59,969 nucleotides of DNA from Palsa-739 sp036512155 (GTDB lineage: Bacteria > Actinomycetota > Thermoleophilia > Gaiellales > Gaiellaceae), in assembly GCA_036512155.1 (NCBI GenBank), contig DATCBD010000003.1:1-59969 (forward strand), written 5' to 3'. Of the stretch, positions 16,314 to 24,666 are shown in pieces. Each line of letters starts with the position of its first letter. Position 1 is the first letter of the stretch. The notes under the pieces were generated by a model, which saw nothing but the letters and a program-made list of their open reading frames with translations, had not been told where the DNA came from and ran no database searches. A program made the translations under genes and the position numbers.

Positions 16314-17041
16314 CGCAACAGCTCCGAGACGAGCGCAGCCGCGCGCCGCGCCGCGTCCACCGGCTCCGCGCCGTCGGAGCGCGCGACGAGATACGCGGCT
16401 CCGAACATGTCGCCCGCTCCCGTCGGGTCGCGGTCGACCAGCTCGGCTTCGACGAGCACGCCGTTCACGGTCGCGCCGCGCGCGCCGTGCGTGACGATGA
16501 CCTCGGGCACGTCGACGGCGCCGGCAGCCACAGCTTCCTCGTCGGCGAGCTTCAGCATCTCGACGTGTCGCAGCTGCGCGTGGTCGAAGTCACCGTCGAG
16601 CTGCAGCAGGCCCGGCTCCGGCACGCGCACGAGGCCGTGCCCATCCAGCAGCACGTGTCTGCCCTCCGCTACCCAGGCCACGTTGATCTCGCCGCGGAGG
16701 AGCGGAGCGACGTACACCCAGTCGATCCCCTCCAGGCGGAGCTCGTCCTCGTGCCACGGATCCCCGACCACGTCGAGCGCCATCGTGCGCACGCCGTTCT
16801 CGTCGTACGAGAACGAGAACGCGGTTGTCTCTTTGCCCACGACGAGGTCGAACGGCAGGCCGAGCGTTTCCAGCCGGCGCGTGTAGTCGATCGCCTCCCG
16901 CTCGCCGCACTTGGCGACGATGCGCGCGTCGACGCCGAGCGCGCGCAAGGCGCGAGCCGCGTGCCAGGGCGGACCGCCGATGCGCGGCGGCGCCCCGGCG
17001 ATCACGTCACGCGAGAGCTGTCCGACGACGGCGAGCGACAC
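16310..17041 (-). CDS. PfkB-family carbohydrate/nucleoside kinase
   Basis: 243 residues, shorter than the usual 300. The C-terminal signature DPTGAGDMFGAAYL has the catalytic Asp and anion hole; the N-terminal part SLAVVGQLSRDVI and GGPPWHAARALRALG replaces the usual GG motif (GGxxxN) with a less typical form. It phosphorylates a sugar or nucleoside-like hydroxymethyl group. GTG 17041 overlaps the NCS1 permease end by 35 bases, so import and phosphorylation are probably coupled. The substrate is unknown; a pyrimidine, nucleoside or related ring compound is plausible given the permease. Confidence 0.85.
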   Translation of the reverse strand: MSLAVVGQLSRDVIAGAPPRIGGPPWHAARALRALGVDARIVAKCGEREAIDYTRRLETLGLPFDLVVGKETTAFSFSYDENGVRTMALDVVGDPWHEDELRLEGIDWVYVAPLLRGEINVAWVAEGRHVLLDGHGLVRVPEPGLLQLDGDFDHAQLRHVEMLKLADEEAVAAGAVDVPEVIVTHGARGATVNGVLVEAELVDRDPTGAGDMFGAAYLVARSDGAEPVDAARRAAALVSELLR

Positions 17042-18353
17042 CGGAGACCGATTTGAGGAGGAGCGTCAGGGCGAACGCCGCGGCGAAACTCGGCAGCGAC
17101 GCGGTGAAGCTGACGCTCTGCGGATGCGTATGCGCGACGAGGCGCGTCCACCACGCCGGGCCGACGGGCGAGAGCCATTGGTAGAGCCCGAAGCCGACGA
17201 GCCACGCCGCGAGCGCAGCGGGCCGCCACTCGGTGTCGTTGAACACGTGCTCCGGCGTGTAGTGCGCACGCTCGGTGAGCCAGTCGGCGACGAGCACGCC
17301 GAACAGCGGCACGAAGAAGGAGCCGAGGAGGTAGAGGAAGTTCTGGTAGTTGCCGAGGTTCAGCGCGAGCGCGAGCCCCGTCGCGAGCGCGGACACGAGC
17401 GTGATCAGAAGCCGTTGCGACATGCGAGGCAGGAAGTTCTGGAGCGAGACGGCCGTGGAGTAGATGTCGGCGAACGCCTTCTCGCTCTCGTCGATGGTGA
17501 TCGCGGCGAGCGCGACGAACGCGATCCCGCCGGACGCCGCCACCGCCGCCGGTAGCGCCTGCGCGTCGGAGACGCCGCGTGCGAGCACGATCAGGATCCC
17601 GAGGCCGATGCACCAGATCGTGGGGACGAGATAGCCGAAGCCGGCGCCGAACGCCGCGCCCCGCTGCGTGCGTGCGAATCGCGTGTAGTCGGCCGCGAGC
17701 GGCGTCCACGACACGACGCTGCCGATGACGAGGTCGACCGCCTGCCCGAAAGAGGGGAAGCCGCCCTTGCCAGGCGCCGCCCAGAACGCGTGCAGGTGCG
17801 ACTTCGAGATCGCCCAGTACGTGAGGTACGCCATCGAGAAGAGCAGCGCCCACGAGGCGAACTTGCGCAGGTAGCGGCGGACGAAGCCGATCGGGCCGAG
17901 CATCCCGAGGCCCCAGCTCAGCGCGCCGAACACGAGCGTCCAGAACCAGCGCCCCTGCCAGTGGACGACGTGCTGCGAGAGCGCCCCCGCCGCGGTGGCG
18001 ATGATGATCAGCTCGAACGTCGACCAGCCGAGGTTCTGCGCGACGTTGAGGCCCGTCGGCAGGTACGAGCCGCGCCGGCCGAGCGGCGCGCGCAGCAGCA
18101 CCATCCCCGGCACGCGCGCGTCGGCGCCGATGAGCGCGGCGACGCCGAGGAGCGTGTTGCCCACGACAGCTCCGACGAGGATGGCAAGGAGCGCGTCGCG
18201 CAGCGAGAGCGCCGGGACGAGCAGCGCGCCGATGACGATGACGAGCAGCGAGACCGAGAGGTTGCCCCACAGGAGCGTCGAGTCGAGACCGCTGAGCACG
18301 TGCAGCCGCTCCGGCACCGGGTCGACGCCCCAGCTCGGTGTCGTGTCGCGCAT
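17007..18353 (-). CDS. NCS1-family nucleobase/cation symporter
   Basis: 448 residues with about twelve membrane helices. LNVAQNLGWSTFELIII and SWTPLAADYTRFAR are NCS1 landmarks (CodB/CytX group). Members import cytosine, allantoin, hydroxymethylpyrimidine or other ring compounds with Na+ or H+. It lies 10 bases after the AhpD-like gene and overlaps the PfkB gene. No thiamine riboswitch is visible upstream, which weakens a CytX assignment. It looks complete. Confidence 0.9.
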   Translation of the reverse strand: MRDTTPSWGVDPVPERLHVLSGLDSTLLWGNLSVSLLVIVIGALLVPALSLRDALLAILVGAVVGNTLLGVAALIGADARVPGMVLLRAPLGRRGSYLPTGLNVAQNLGWSTFELIIIATAAGALSQHVVHWQGRWFWTLVFGALSWGLGMLGPIGFVRRYLRKFASWALLFSMAYLTYWAISKSHLHAFWAAPGKGGFPSFGQAVDLVIGSVVSWTPLAADYTRFARTQRGAAFGAGFGYLVPTIWCIGLGILIVLARGVSDAQALPAAVAASGGIAFVALAAITIDESEKAFADIYSTAVSLQNFLPRMSQRLLITLVSALATGLALALNLGNYQNFLYLLGSFFVPLFGVLVADWLTERAHYTPEHVFNDTEWRPAALAAWLVGFGLYQWLSPVGPAWWTRLVAHTHPQSVSFTASLPSFAAAFALTLLLKSVSGVARRRRTALA

Positions 18354-18363
18354 CGGCGGAAGG

Positions 18364-18921
18364 CTACGCGTAGCCCTCTTCGAAGAACCGGCCCTCGTGC
18401 GCGATCGCCTGCTCGCGCGTCAGGCCGGCCTCCGAATGCGGCGTCGCGCCGATCGCGTCGGCGAAGCGGGTGATCAGCTCGAACCCCGCCTGCACGTCGG
18501 CGGCATCGCGGAGTGCTTGGCGTGAGACGCCGGCCGCGAGAGCGCGCGCGGGATCGAGCGTCGCGAGGAAGTGGAGCGCCGCGCGCAGCCGCTCGTCGAT
18601 CGGAGCGGTCTCGTAGTCGTCGAGAATCGCGTCGACGAGGGCCAAGTCACCGAAGGCGTACGACGCGACCGCGCCGTGGGCCTCGAGTCAGAAGGGACAC
18701 TGGTTCACCTTGGAGACGAACGCGGCGAACAGCTCGCGCTCCGCTTCGCTCCAGTCCGACGGGCCTTTCATCACCTCCTGGAAGTACGCGGCGATCGGCT
18801 CGCCGAACAGCTCGGGCCGGAACCGCAGCGCGAGCGAGATGTCGGAGACGTAGCCGTCGCGCGCGCGCAGCTCTTCGATGCGCGCTGCCATCTCCGGCGA
18901 GTGCTGTAGCTCAACCCTCAT
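18364..18921 (-). CDS. AhpD-like/carboxymuconolactone decarboxylase-family selenoprotein (in-frame UGA as Sec)
   Basis: Reading TGA at 18690-18688 as selenocysteine gives 185 residues. The first 77 end ...SKVNQCPF, then Sec78, then LEAHGAVASYAFGD and a further 107-residue open frame. In AhpD-like proteins this site is the CxxC redox centre followed by a conserved His region (CPFC..AH), so the UGA stands exactly where the second cysteine belongs. The C-terminal LRDAADVQAGFELITRFADAIG is the standard family ending. It is a probable peroxidase/disulfide reductase. Family AhpD-like selenoproteins are known, a hairpin follows the UGA, and selD is in this window. Stopping at UGA would leave a 77-residue fragment. 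Confidence 0.85.
18640..18682 (-). promoter_or_regulatory. Candidate bacterial SECIS hairpin
   Basis: Starting six bases after the UGA the mRNA can fold as GGCC/GGCC, CAC/GUG and GGCG/CGCC, closing a 13-base loop that begins 17 bases after the UGA and has G at its second position. These values fit the published bacterial SECIS pattern as I recall it (loop 16-37 bases from UGA, G in the first two loop positions). The fold was done by eye. Confidence 0.5.
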
Positions 18922-19168
18922 CGATGGCCTCGCATGCGCGTCGCCGCTTCTCGTCCGCCACCGCGAACGCGACGGGGAGCACCGCTTCGTAGAGCGCGTC
19001 AGCGTCGAGCCCGACGATGTCCGCGTCGGTGATCCGCCACGCGTGCTCGCGCACCTTCTCGAGCAGCGGCGTCGGCTCGCCGGCAGGCCCGACGGCCTCG
19101 CCGACGCGGCGCCACAGCTCGTCAGCCCGCGAGGAGCCGGCGGAGGACGAACTGGAGGATGCCGCCAT
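18911..19168 (-). CDS. Small helical partner of the AhpD-like selenoprotein
   Basis: 85 residues. After a Ser-rich start, WRITDADIVGLDADALYEAVLPVAF resembles the helix-turn-helix half of AhpD-like proteins (T-x-x-D-h-x-x-L...EDAIYE) without a CxxC. It overlaps the next gene by 11 bases and is therefore co-translated, suggesting a two-component AhpD complex. The ATG at 19168 lies 47 bases inside the aconitase end; since the Ser-rich part repeats aconitase-coding sequence, the real start may be later, but no ATG or GTG is available before the conserved part. Confidence 0.65.
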   Translation of the reverse strand: MAASSSSSSAGSSRADELWRRVGEAVGPAGEPTPLLEKVREHAWRITDADIVGLDADALYEAVLPVAFAVADEKRRRACEAIDEG

Positions 19169-21791
19169 GCCTCAAGTATTCACGCTCGCGCGGCGTGTCC
19201 AGCCGGACGCGGGCGCGGAACTCCTTGTCGTCGGCGCGCACCGTCACTTCGTGGGCTTCGGCATTGTCGATGCCGACGATGGAGAACGCCTCCCGTCCGG
19301 TGAGGCCGAGCGACTCGCGGTTTTCGCCGTCCACGAACTGCAGTGGGAGGACGCCCATCATCAGGAGGTTCGAGCGGTGGATGCGCTCATACGACTCCGC
19401 GATCGCGGCGCGCACGCCGAGCAGGTTCGGCCCCTTCGCGGCCCAGTCGCGCGACGAGCCAGATCCGTACTCCTTGCCCGCGAGCACGATCGTGGGGACG
19501 CCTTCGTCGCGGTACCGCATCGCCGCGTCGTAGATCGTCATCTCCTCGCCGTCGGGCAGGTGCGCCGTCCACGTTCCTTCGCTGCCCCCGACGAGCTGGT
19601 TGCGGAGTCTGACGTTCGCGAACGTCCCGCGCACCATCACCTCGTGGTTTCCCCGCCGTGAGCCGTAGGAGTTGAAGTCACGCCGCTCGACGCCGTGCTC
19701 CGTCAGGTACTGCCCGGCAGGCGAGTCGGGGCGGATCGCGCCGGCGGGGGAGATGTGGTCGGTCGTGACCGAGTCGCCGAGCATGACGAGGCACCGCGCT
19801 CCGTGGACGTCCTCGACGGGCGCCGGCCCGGCGGGCATCCCGTCGAAATACGGCGGCAGGCGAACGTACGTCGAGTCGGGGGCCCAGTCGTAGAGATCTC
19901 CGTCGGGAATCTCGAGCGCGCGCCACCGGTCGTCGCCCGTGTACACGTCCGCATATGTGCGCGTGAACATCTCGCCGTCGACCGAGCCGGCGATGGCGGC
20001 GTCGATCTCCGCCCGGCTCGGCCAGAGGTCGCGCAGATAGACGTCGCCCTCGATCGGCTCGTTGACGAGGTCGATGTCCATGCGCCCCGCGAGCGCGTAC
20101 GCGACGACGAGCGGCGGCGACGCGAGGTAGTTCGCCTTCACCTCGCCGTGGATCCGCGCTTCGAAGTTGCGGTTCCCGGACAGCACCGCGCAGACGACGA
20201 GGTCGCCCTCACTCACCGCTGCGGAGATCTCTTCCGGCAGCGGGCCCGAGTTGCCGATGCACGTCGTGCAGCCGTAGCCGACGGTGTTGAAGCCGAGCTC
20301 GTCCAGGTACTTGTCGAGGCCGGCGCGCTCGTAGTACTCGGTGACCACCTTCGATCCCGGTGCGAGCGACGACTTCACCCACGGCTTACGCGTCAGGCCG
20401 CGCTCGACCGCCTTCTTCGCGAGCAGGCCGGCGGCGAGCATGACGGAGGGGTTCGACGTGTTCGTGCATGAGGTGATGGCGGCGATCACGACCGATCCGT
20501 GCTCGAGCGCGTAGTCCTCGCCGGCGACCGGCACACGCTTCTTCTCCAGCGTCGCCGTCGCCACCGGGACGGGATCCGTCGCGTCTGCTCCGTCGTAGGT
20601 CGGCGGGTCGCTTGCCGGGAACGAGTCCGCCATCTCCTTGTCGTACGAGCCGTTGGAGTAGTCGACCCCGAAGGTGCCGAGCGACTCGATGAAGGCGTCC
20701 TTCGCGTTCGCGAGCGGCACGCGGTCCTGCGGCCGGCGCGGGCCTGCGAGCGATGGCTCGACGTCGTCGAGGTCGAGCTCGACCACCTGCGAGTACTCGG
20801 GATGCTCGTGCGGCTCGTGCCAGAGCATGTTCTCCTTGCAGTACGCCTCGACGAGCGCGACTCGCCATTCCGGGCGGCCGGTGAGGCGCATGTACTCGAG
20901 CGTCACGTCGTCGACGGGGAAGAAGCCGCATGTCGCGCCGTACTCGGGGCTCATGTTCCCGAGCGTCGCGCGGTCGGCGAGCGCGAGCGAGGGCACTCCT
21001 GGGCCGAAGTACTCGACGAGCTTCCCGACGACGCCGGTGCTGCGCAGCATCTGCGTCACGGTCAGGACGAGGTCCGTCGCCGTTGCGCCGTCGCGGAGCG
21101 CCCCGTCGAGCCGGAAGCCGACGACCTGCGGGACGAGCATCGACAGCGCTTCGCCGAGCATCGCCGCCTCCGCTTCGATCCCGCCGACGCCCCAGCCGAG
21201 CACGCCGAGCCCGTTGACCATCGTTGTGTGCGAGTCCGTCCCGACGAGCGTGTCGGGAAACGCAACGCCGTCACGCGTCTCCACGACGCGGGCGAGGTAC
21301 TCGAGGTTGACCTGGTGGCAGATACCCGTGTTCGGCGGGACGACCTTCAGCGTGTCGAACGCCTGCTGGCCCCAGCGCAGGAATGCGTACCGCTCGCGGT
21401 TGCGCTCGAACTCGAGCTCGACGTTGCGTCCCATCGCCAGTCGCGACGCGAACGCGTCCACCTGCACTGAGTGGTCGATGACGAGCTCGGCCGGGATGAG
21501 CGGATTGATCTTTGCCGGGTCGCCGCCCTGCGCACGCATCGCGTCGCGCATCGCCGCGAGGTCGACGATCGCAGGGACGCCGGTGAAGTCCTGCAGGAGC
21601 ACTCGCGCGGGCATGAACGAGATCTCGTGCGCGGGCTCGGCGTCGGCGACCCAGTTCAGGATCGGCGCGGGATCGCTGCCGTTCCGCAGCACGTTCTCGA
21701 GCAGGATCCGGAGCGTGTAGGGAAGGCGGGCGGCGTCCGCGTCGAGGCGGTGGATCTCGTAGCTGCTATCGCCGACGGTGAGTGTTGGCAT
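19122..21791 (-). CDS. acnA: Aconitate hydratase A
   Basis: 889 residues, the usual size. CTNTSNPSVMLAAGLLA provides the first cluster Cys and GYGCTTCIGNSGPLP the other two; DSHTTMVNGLGVLGWGVGG and SRDWAAKGPNLLGVRAVIAES-like segments are active-site regions. It isomerises citrate and isocitrate in the TCA/glyoxylate cycles using a labile [4Fe-4S] cluster. I chose ATG 21791 rather than TTG 21803, since the conserved N-terminus starts at MPTLTVGDSSYEI. The gene leads a minus-strand run with the AhpD-like pair, which could reflect oxidant protection of the cluster. Confidence 0.96.
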   Translation of the reverse strand: MPTLTVGDSSYEIHRLDADAARLPYTLRILLENVLRNGSDPAPILNWVADAEPAHEISFMPARVLLQDFTGVPAIVDLAAMRDAMRAQGGDPAKINPLIPAELVIDHSVQVDAFASRLAMGRNVELEFERNRERYAFLRWGQQAFDTLKVVPPNTGICHQVNLEYLARVVETRDGVAFPDTLVGTDSHTTMVNGLGVLGWGVGGIEAEAAMLGEALSMLVPQVVGFRLDGALRDGATATDLVLTVTQMLRSTGVVGKLVEYFGPGVPSLALADRATLGNMSPEYGATCGFFPVDDVTLEYMRLTGRPEWRVALVEAYCKENMLWHEPHEHPEYSQVVELDLDDVEPSLAGPRRPQDRVPLANAKDAFIESLGTFGVDYSNGSYDKEMADSFPASDPPTYDGADATDPVPVATATLEKKRVPVAGEDYALEHGSVVIAAITSCTNTSNPSVMLAAGLLAKKAVERGLTRKPWVKSSLAPGSKVVTEYYERAGLDKYLDELGFNTVGYGCTTCIGNSGPLPEEISAAVSEGDLVVCAVLSGNRNFEARIHGEVKANYLASPPLVVAYALAGRMDIDLVNEPIEGDVYLRDLWPSRAEIDAAIAGSVDGEMFTRTYADVYTGDDRWRALEIPDGDLYDWAPDSTYVRLPPYFDGMPAGPAPVEDVHGARCLVMLGDSVTTDHISPAGAIRPDSPAGQYLTEHGVERRDFNSYGSRRGNHEVMVRGTFANVRLRNQLVGGSEGTWTAHLPDGEEMTIYDAAMRYRDEGVPTIVLAGKEYGSGSSRDWAAKGPNLLGVRAAIAESYERIHRSNLLMMGVLPLQFVDGENRESLGLTGREAFSIVGIDNAEAHEVTVRADDKEFRARVRLDTPREREYLRHGGILQFVLRRLLAG

Positions 21792-21806
21792 ACCCCGATT
21801 CAAGCA

Positions 21807-21836
21807 GAGGGCGGCCGCCGTCCGGCGGCCGCCCTC
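21807..21836 (-). terminator. Strong GC hairpin between the GPAGPA-repeat protein and aconitase
   Basis: GAGGGCGGCCGCC and GGCGGCCGCCCTC pair over 13 bp with a GTCC loop. It lies 10 bases after the stop of the collagen-like gene and just before acnA. It lacks a T-run, so it may slow polymerase or protect RNA ends rather than act as a classical terminator. Confidence 0.55.
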
Positions 21837-21845
21837 CGAGCACTG

Positions 21846-22421
21846 CTAGCCGAAGACGGCAAGATAAAACGAATGATCGGCCAAGGCCGTATTGGCCCCG
21901 TTGTACGTCTGCACGATCACGTGGCTCGTATCGTTGCCGGTCGTGCACGTTTCGCCGGTGGCAGTTCCGCCGCACGGCCCGGCGATGACTTCACCACGGG
22001 GTGCGTTGTCGTTGGCGACCCCGGGGCTCGCCAGGATGAGCTTCGAGTCCACGGCGGCTCCGAAGCTGACGATGTACGTGCCGGTCGTGTGCGTCGTGAT
22101 GGAGAGGCCGCCCGACTGCGCGGCGATCGACCCGTTCGGGTTGACGAGGATCCACTGGGAGGCCGCCGCCGAACCGCCGGGACCGGCCGGACCGGCGGGA
22201 CCCGCTGGGCCTGCTGCCCCTGCCGGGCCTGCGGGGCCGCGCGGGATCTGCCCGCGTGCGAAGTCCTTCGCGAGGAGCGAGTGGTCCTTCACCTGAACGG
22301 TGGTGACGCTGTTGCGCGGGAGGGTCGTCGCGGCGTAGCTCACGCCGCCGAGGGCGAGGAACAGTGCGGCCGCAGCGAGCACCGTCCCGGGCCTGATCCG
22401 GATGTTGCGTAGATGTCTCAT
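21846..22421 (-). CDS. Secreted collagen-like (GPAGPA) repeat protein
   Basis: 191 residues from ATG 22421. A basic start and hydrophobic stretch (TVLAAAALFLALGGVSYA, cut at SYA-A) form a signal peptide; then TLPRNSVTTVQVKDHSLLAKDF, a segment recurrent in secreted Thermoleophilia proteins; then about nine GPA/GPG triplets (roughly 71-98); then a 90-residue Cys-containing (CGG...C) beta-rich domain. It is an exported surface or matrix protein of unknown partner. A longer frame from 22505 is less likely because the signal peptide would be internal. Collagen triplets imply trimer formation. Confidence 0.8.
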   Translation of the reverse strand: MRHLRNIRIRPGTVLAAAALFLALGGVSYAATTLPRNSVTTVQVKDHSLLAKDFARGQIPRGPAGPAGAAGPAGPAGPAGPGGSAAASQWILVNPNGSIAAQSGGLSITTHTTGTYIVSFGAAVDSKLILASPGVANDNAPRGEVIAGPCGGTATGETCTTGNDTSHVIVQTYNGANTALADHSFYLAVFG

Positions 22422-22471
22422 GGATGACCCGTACCCGAGGGCTGGCCTTCCGAAAACGGCCCCGGAGCGCG

Positions 22472-22477
22472 TACCCT
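22472..22477 (+). promoter_or_regulatory. -10 box for leaderless exported protein mRNA
   Basis: TACCCT ends six bases before ATG 22484, where no ribosome site is present. Confidence 0.5.
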
Positions 22478-22483
22478 GTAGGC

Positions 22484-23113
22484 ATGCCGGTCGTCGTGCT
22501 CGCACTCGCCGCCGCCGCCCTCGCTTCGCAGCCGAATCCGGCCAAGCTCATCCTCAAGCCGGGTGCGGTCGGGCCCGGCTACGCGATAGCGATTGCTCCG
22601 GGTGGACTAGGGGCGAAAGAGCGCACGCTCGACCTCTGCGGCACGACGAACTATCCGAGCGAAGCACTGCGCACCGCCAGGATCCAGGTCGACTACGGGA
22701 AGCCGAACGCGAAGCTCGCGCTCTCCAACGAGGTGGTCGTCTACAAGGGCTCCGGCGCCGCGCAGGCGATGCGCGAGGTCGCGCAACATGCAACGAATTG
22801 CCCCGCCAAGCCGATTGCGTTCGAGGGCCAGCCGCCGCTCCGTTACAAGATCACACGGATCGCCGACGCGAAGCTGCTCAGTGGCTACCTCGCTCTCCGG
22901 ATAGACGTATCCGGAAAGGTCAAAGGGAAGCCCGTTCACGTCGTTCGGTTCGCCATCTACCAGCGGGCCGGGCACGTGCTCTCAGGCGTCTACAGCTACG
23001 CCGCGGACAGCAGCGTCTCCGGTGCGGCGCAGGAGAAATTCGTCCTGCACGCAGCGGAGGCGAGCGCGAAGGCGCTGCGCAGCACCGCCACGCCGGGCGG
23101 CCTCCCCGCTTAA
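22484..23113 (+). CDS. Exported protein of unknown function
   Basis: 209 residues from ATG 22484, chosen because the hydrophobic VVVLALAAAALAS then is N-terminal as a signal peptide; the upstream in-frame extension is Arg-rich and overlaps the divergent gene. The mature part has two cysteines (LDLCGTTNY and HATNCPAKP), probably one disulfide, and ends in a long basic/Ala-rich helix. Its pattern resembles actinobacterial periplasmic sensor-like domains, but I cannot name a family. It lies 56 bases upstream of htrA on the same strand. Confidence 0.7.
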   Translation: MPVVVLALAAAALASQPNPAKLILKPGAVGPGYAIAIAPGGLGAKERTLDLCGTTNYPSEALRTARIQVDYGKPNAKLALSNEVVVYKGSGAAQAMREVAQHATNCPAKPIAFEGQPPLRYKITRIADAKLLSGYLALRIDVSGKVKGKPVHVVRFAIYQRAGHVLSGVYSYAADSSVSGAAQEKFVLHAAEASAKALRSTATPGGLPA

Positions 23114-23169
23114 CGCAGGCTTAACGCGCCACAACCGGCACGCAACGCGCGCCTTGGTAGACAGGATGC

Positions 23170-24384
23170 GTGCGGAATCGCGTGCGCACGCTCGGGATGC
23201 TGGCCGCGGCAGGCGCCGTCGGGGCTGCAGTCACGCTCGGCGCCGCGGCCGCGTCGGGAGCACTCGGCCGTTCGACGACGACCGTCCGTGAGATCGCCGC
23301 ACCGACGGTCGCATCTGAGCCGGAGGCCGCGTCGTTCGCGCACACGACGTCGCCGCTGACGATCCACGACATCTACGTCCGCGACGCACCGGGCGTCGTG
23401 CAGGTGACGGCGACGAGCCGCGTCACCACGCAGCCGGATCCGTTCCTCGATCCATTCGGGTTCGGTGGCGCGACGACCCAGACGCAACAGGCCCTCGGCT
23501 CCGGCTTCGTTCTCGACAAGGCCGGCCACATCGTCACCAACTACCACGTCGTGCAGGGAGCGAGTCGCGTCGAGGTCAGCTTCTCCAACCAGGAGCGGCT
23601 GCCGGCGCGCGTGATCGGCCGCGACCCCTCCACCGATATCGCCGTCTTGCAGGTGCACGTGAGCTCGCGCGCGCTGACGCCGCTGGCACTCGGCGACTCC
23701 GACCTCGTCCGTGTGGGCGACTCGGTCGTCGCCATCGGCAATCCGCTCGGTGAGGACCGGTCGATCACATCGGGCATCGTCAGCGCGCTCGAGCGGCGCA
23801 TCTACGCGCCCAACGGCGCTCCGATCGACCACGCCATCCAGACCGACGCCGCGCTCAATCACGGCAACTCCGGCGGGCCGCTGCTAGACGCGAACGGCCA
23901 GGTGATCGGCGTCACCTCGCAGATCCAGACCTCCGGCGCGAGCGACGGCAACATCGGCATCGGCTTCGCCATTCCGGTGAACACCGTCCAGTCCGTCGTG
24001 GCGCAGCTGATCGCGAGCGGCCACGTCGTGCACCCGTTCGTCGGCGTGCAGGCGCGTGCGATCACGCCGGCTGTCGCACAGCTCTTCCGCCTGCCGGTCA
24101 GCCACGGTCTGCTCGTCAGCAGCGTGTGCAAGGACACCGGCGCGTCGAAAGCCGGCCTGCACGGCGCGACGCAGCAGGTGACCGTCGCCGGCGACACGTG
24201 GCCCTTGGGCGGCGACATCATCGTCAAGGCCGACGGCTCCGCGATCGGATCCGTCGACATGCTGCGGCAGATCGTCTCGCAGAAGAAGCCCGGCGAGTCG
24301 GTGCAGCTCGAGGTCGTCCGCGGCGACAAGCACATGACCTTGAACGTGAAGCTCGGGCGGCAGCCGCTCACCCCGCGATGCTGA
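23170..24384 (+). CDS. HtrA/DegP-like serine protease with PDZ domain
   Basis: 404 residues. An N-terminal hydrophobic helix (about 7-30) anchors or exports it. The trypsin-like domain has His126 (TNYHVV), Asp156 (STDIAVL) and Ser234 (HGNSGGPL), a complete triad. A single PDZ domain occupies about 300-395 (PFVGVQARAITP...GDIIVKADG). It acts in the cell envelope on misfolded or signalling proteins. The GTG start at 23170 precedes the membrane segment directly. Its 3' end is followed by a 200-base array of hairpins. Confidence 0.92.
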   Translation: MRNRVRTLGMLAAAGAVGAAVTLGAAAASGALGRSTTTVREIAAPTVASEPEAASFAHTTSPLTIHDIYVRDAPGVVQVTATSRVTTQPDPFLDPFGFGGATTQTQQALGSGFVLDKAGHIVTNYHVVQGASRVEVSFSNQERLPARVIGRDPSTDIAVLQVHVSSRALTPLALGDSDLVRVGDSVVAIGNPLGEDRSITSGIVSALERRIYAPNGAPIDHAIQTDAALNHGNSGGPLLDANGQVIGVTSQIQTSGASDGNIGIGFAIPVNTVQSVVAQLIASGHVVHPFVGVQARAITPAVAQLFRLPVSHGLLVSSVCKDTGASKAGLHGATQQVTVAGDTWPLGGDIIVKADGSAIGSVDMLRQIVSQKKPGESVQLEVVRGDKHMTLNVKLGRQPLTPRC

Positions 24385-24396
24385 CCGCCCTTCAGT

Positions 24397-24594
24397 CCGG
24401 CCCCGCACCCCTGGGGGCCGGCTCCCGCAACGGTCGCAGGCCAGCGCGACCGACGGGAGCATGAGTCGGGGGCCCCGACCGCCTGCCCGGGGCCCCCGAC
24501 TCAACCTTTCAGTCGCGGAACTTGCGTTCCGCGACTGATTGAGGTTCCCGCTTCGCGGGAGCGGACGCGGGCCGAGCCCGCGTCCTCTTAGTGG
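24397..24594. repeat. Hairpin-array element, copy A (partial, inverted)
   Basis: The gap after htrA holds successive stems: CCGGCCCC/GGGGCCGG (24397-24421); nested GCTCCCG+CGGTCGC with GCGACCG+CGGGAGC (24421-24460); GAGTCGGGGGCCCCG/CGGGGCCCCCGACTC (24463-24502, 15 bp); TCAGTCGCGGAA/TTCCGCGACTGA (24509-24538); TCCCGC/GCGGGA (24546-24560); GGACGCGGGC/GCCCGCGTCC (24563-24585), then TCTTA. The last two, with the TCTTA end, match copies B and C in inverse orientation. No protein frame is supported here. Confidence 0.8.
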
Positions 24595-24627
24595 TCTGAG
24601 CGATGGTTTGGTTCTGCGCGGTCGCAC

Positions 24628-24658
24628 TTGACGGGCGCTTGCAGACCGGCGCTACCCT
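24628..24658 (+). promoter_or_regulatory. Promoter of the 24667 gene
   Basis: TTGACG (24628-24633), 19 bases, TACCCT (24653-24658). Transcription would start within a base or two of GTG 24667, so the mRNA would be leaderless. Confidence 0.5.
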
Positions 24659-24666
24659 TCGACGCT

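Noticed and set aside
17007..18420. Thiamine riboswitch in front of the NCS1 permease
   Set aside because: The permease begins only 10 bases after the previous gene, leaving no room for a riboswitch.
21792..21803. TTG 21803 as aconitase start
   Set aside because: The conserved N-terminus starts at ATG 21791 and TTG has no ribosome site.
24463..24602. Regularly spaced stems considered as a CRISPR array
   Set aside because: The stems differ from one another and there are no identical repeats with unique spacers.
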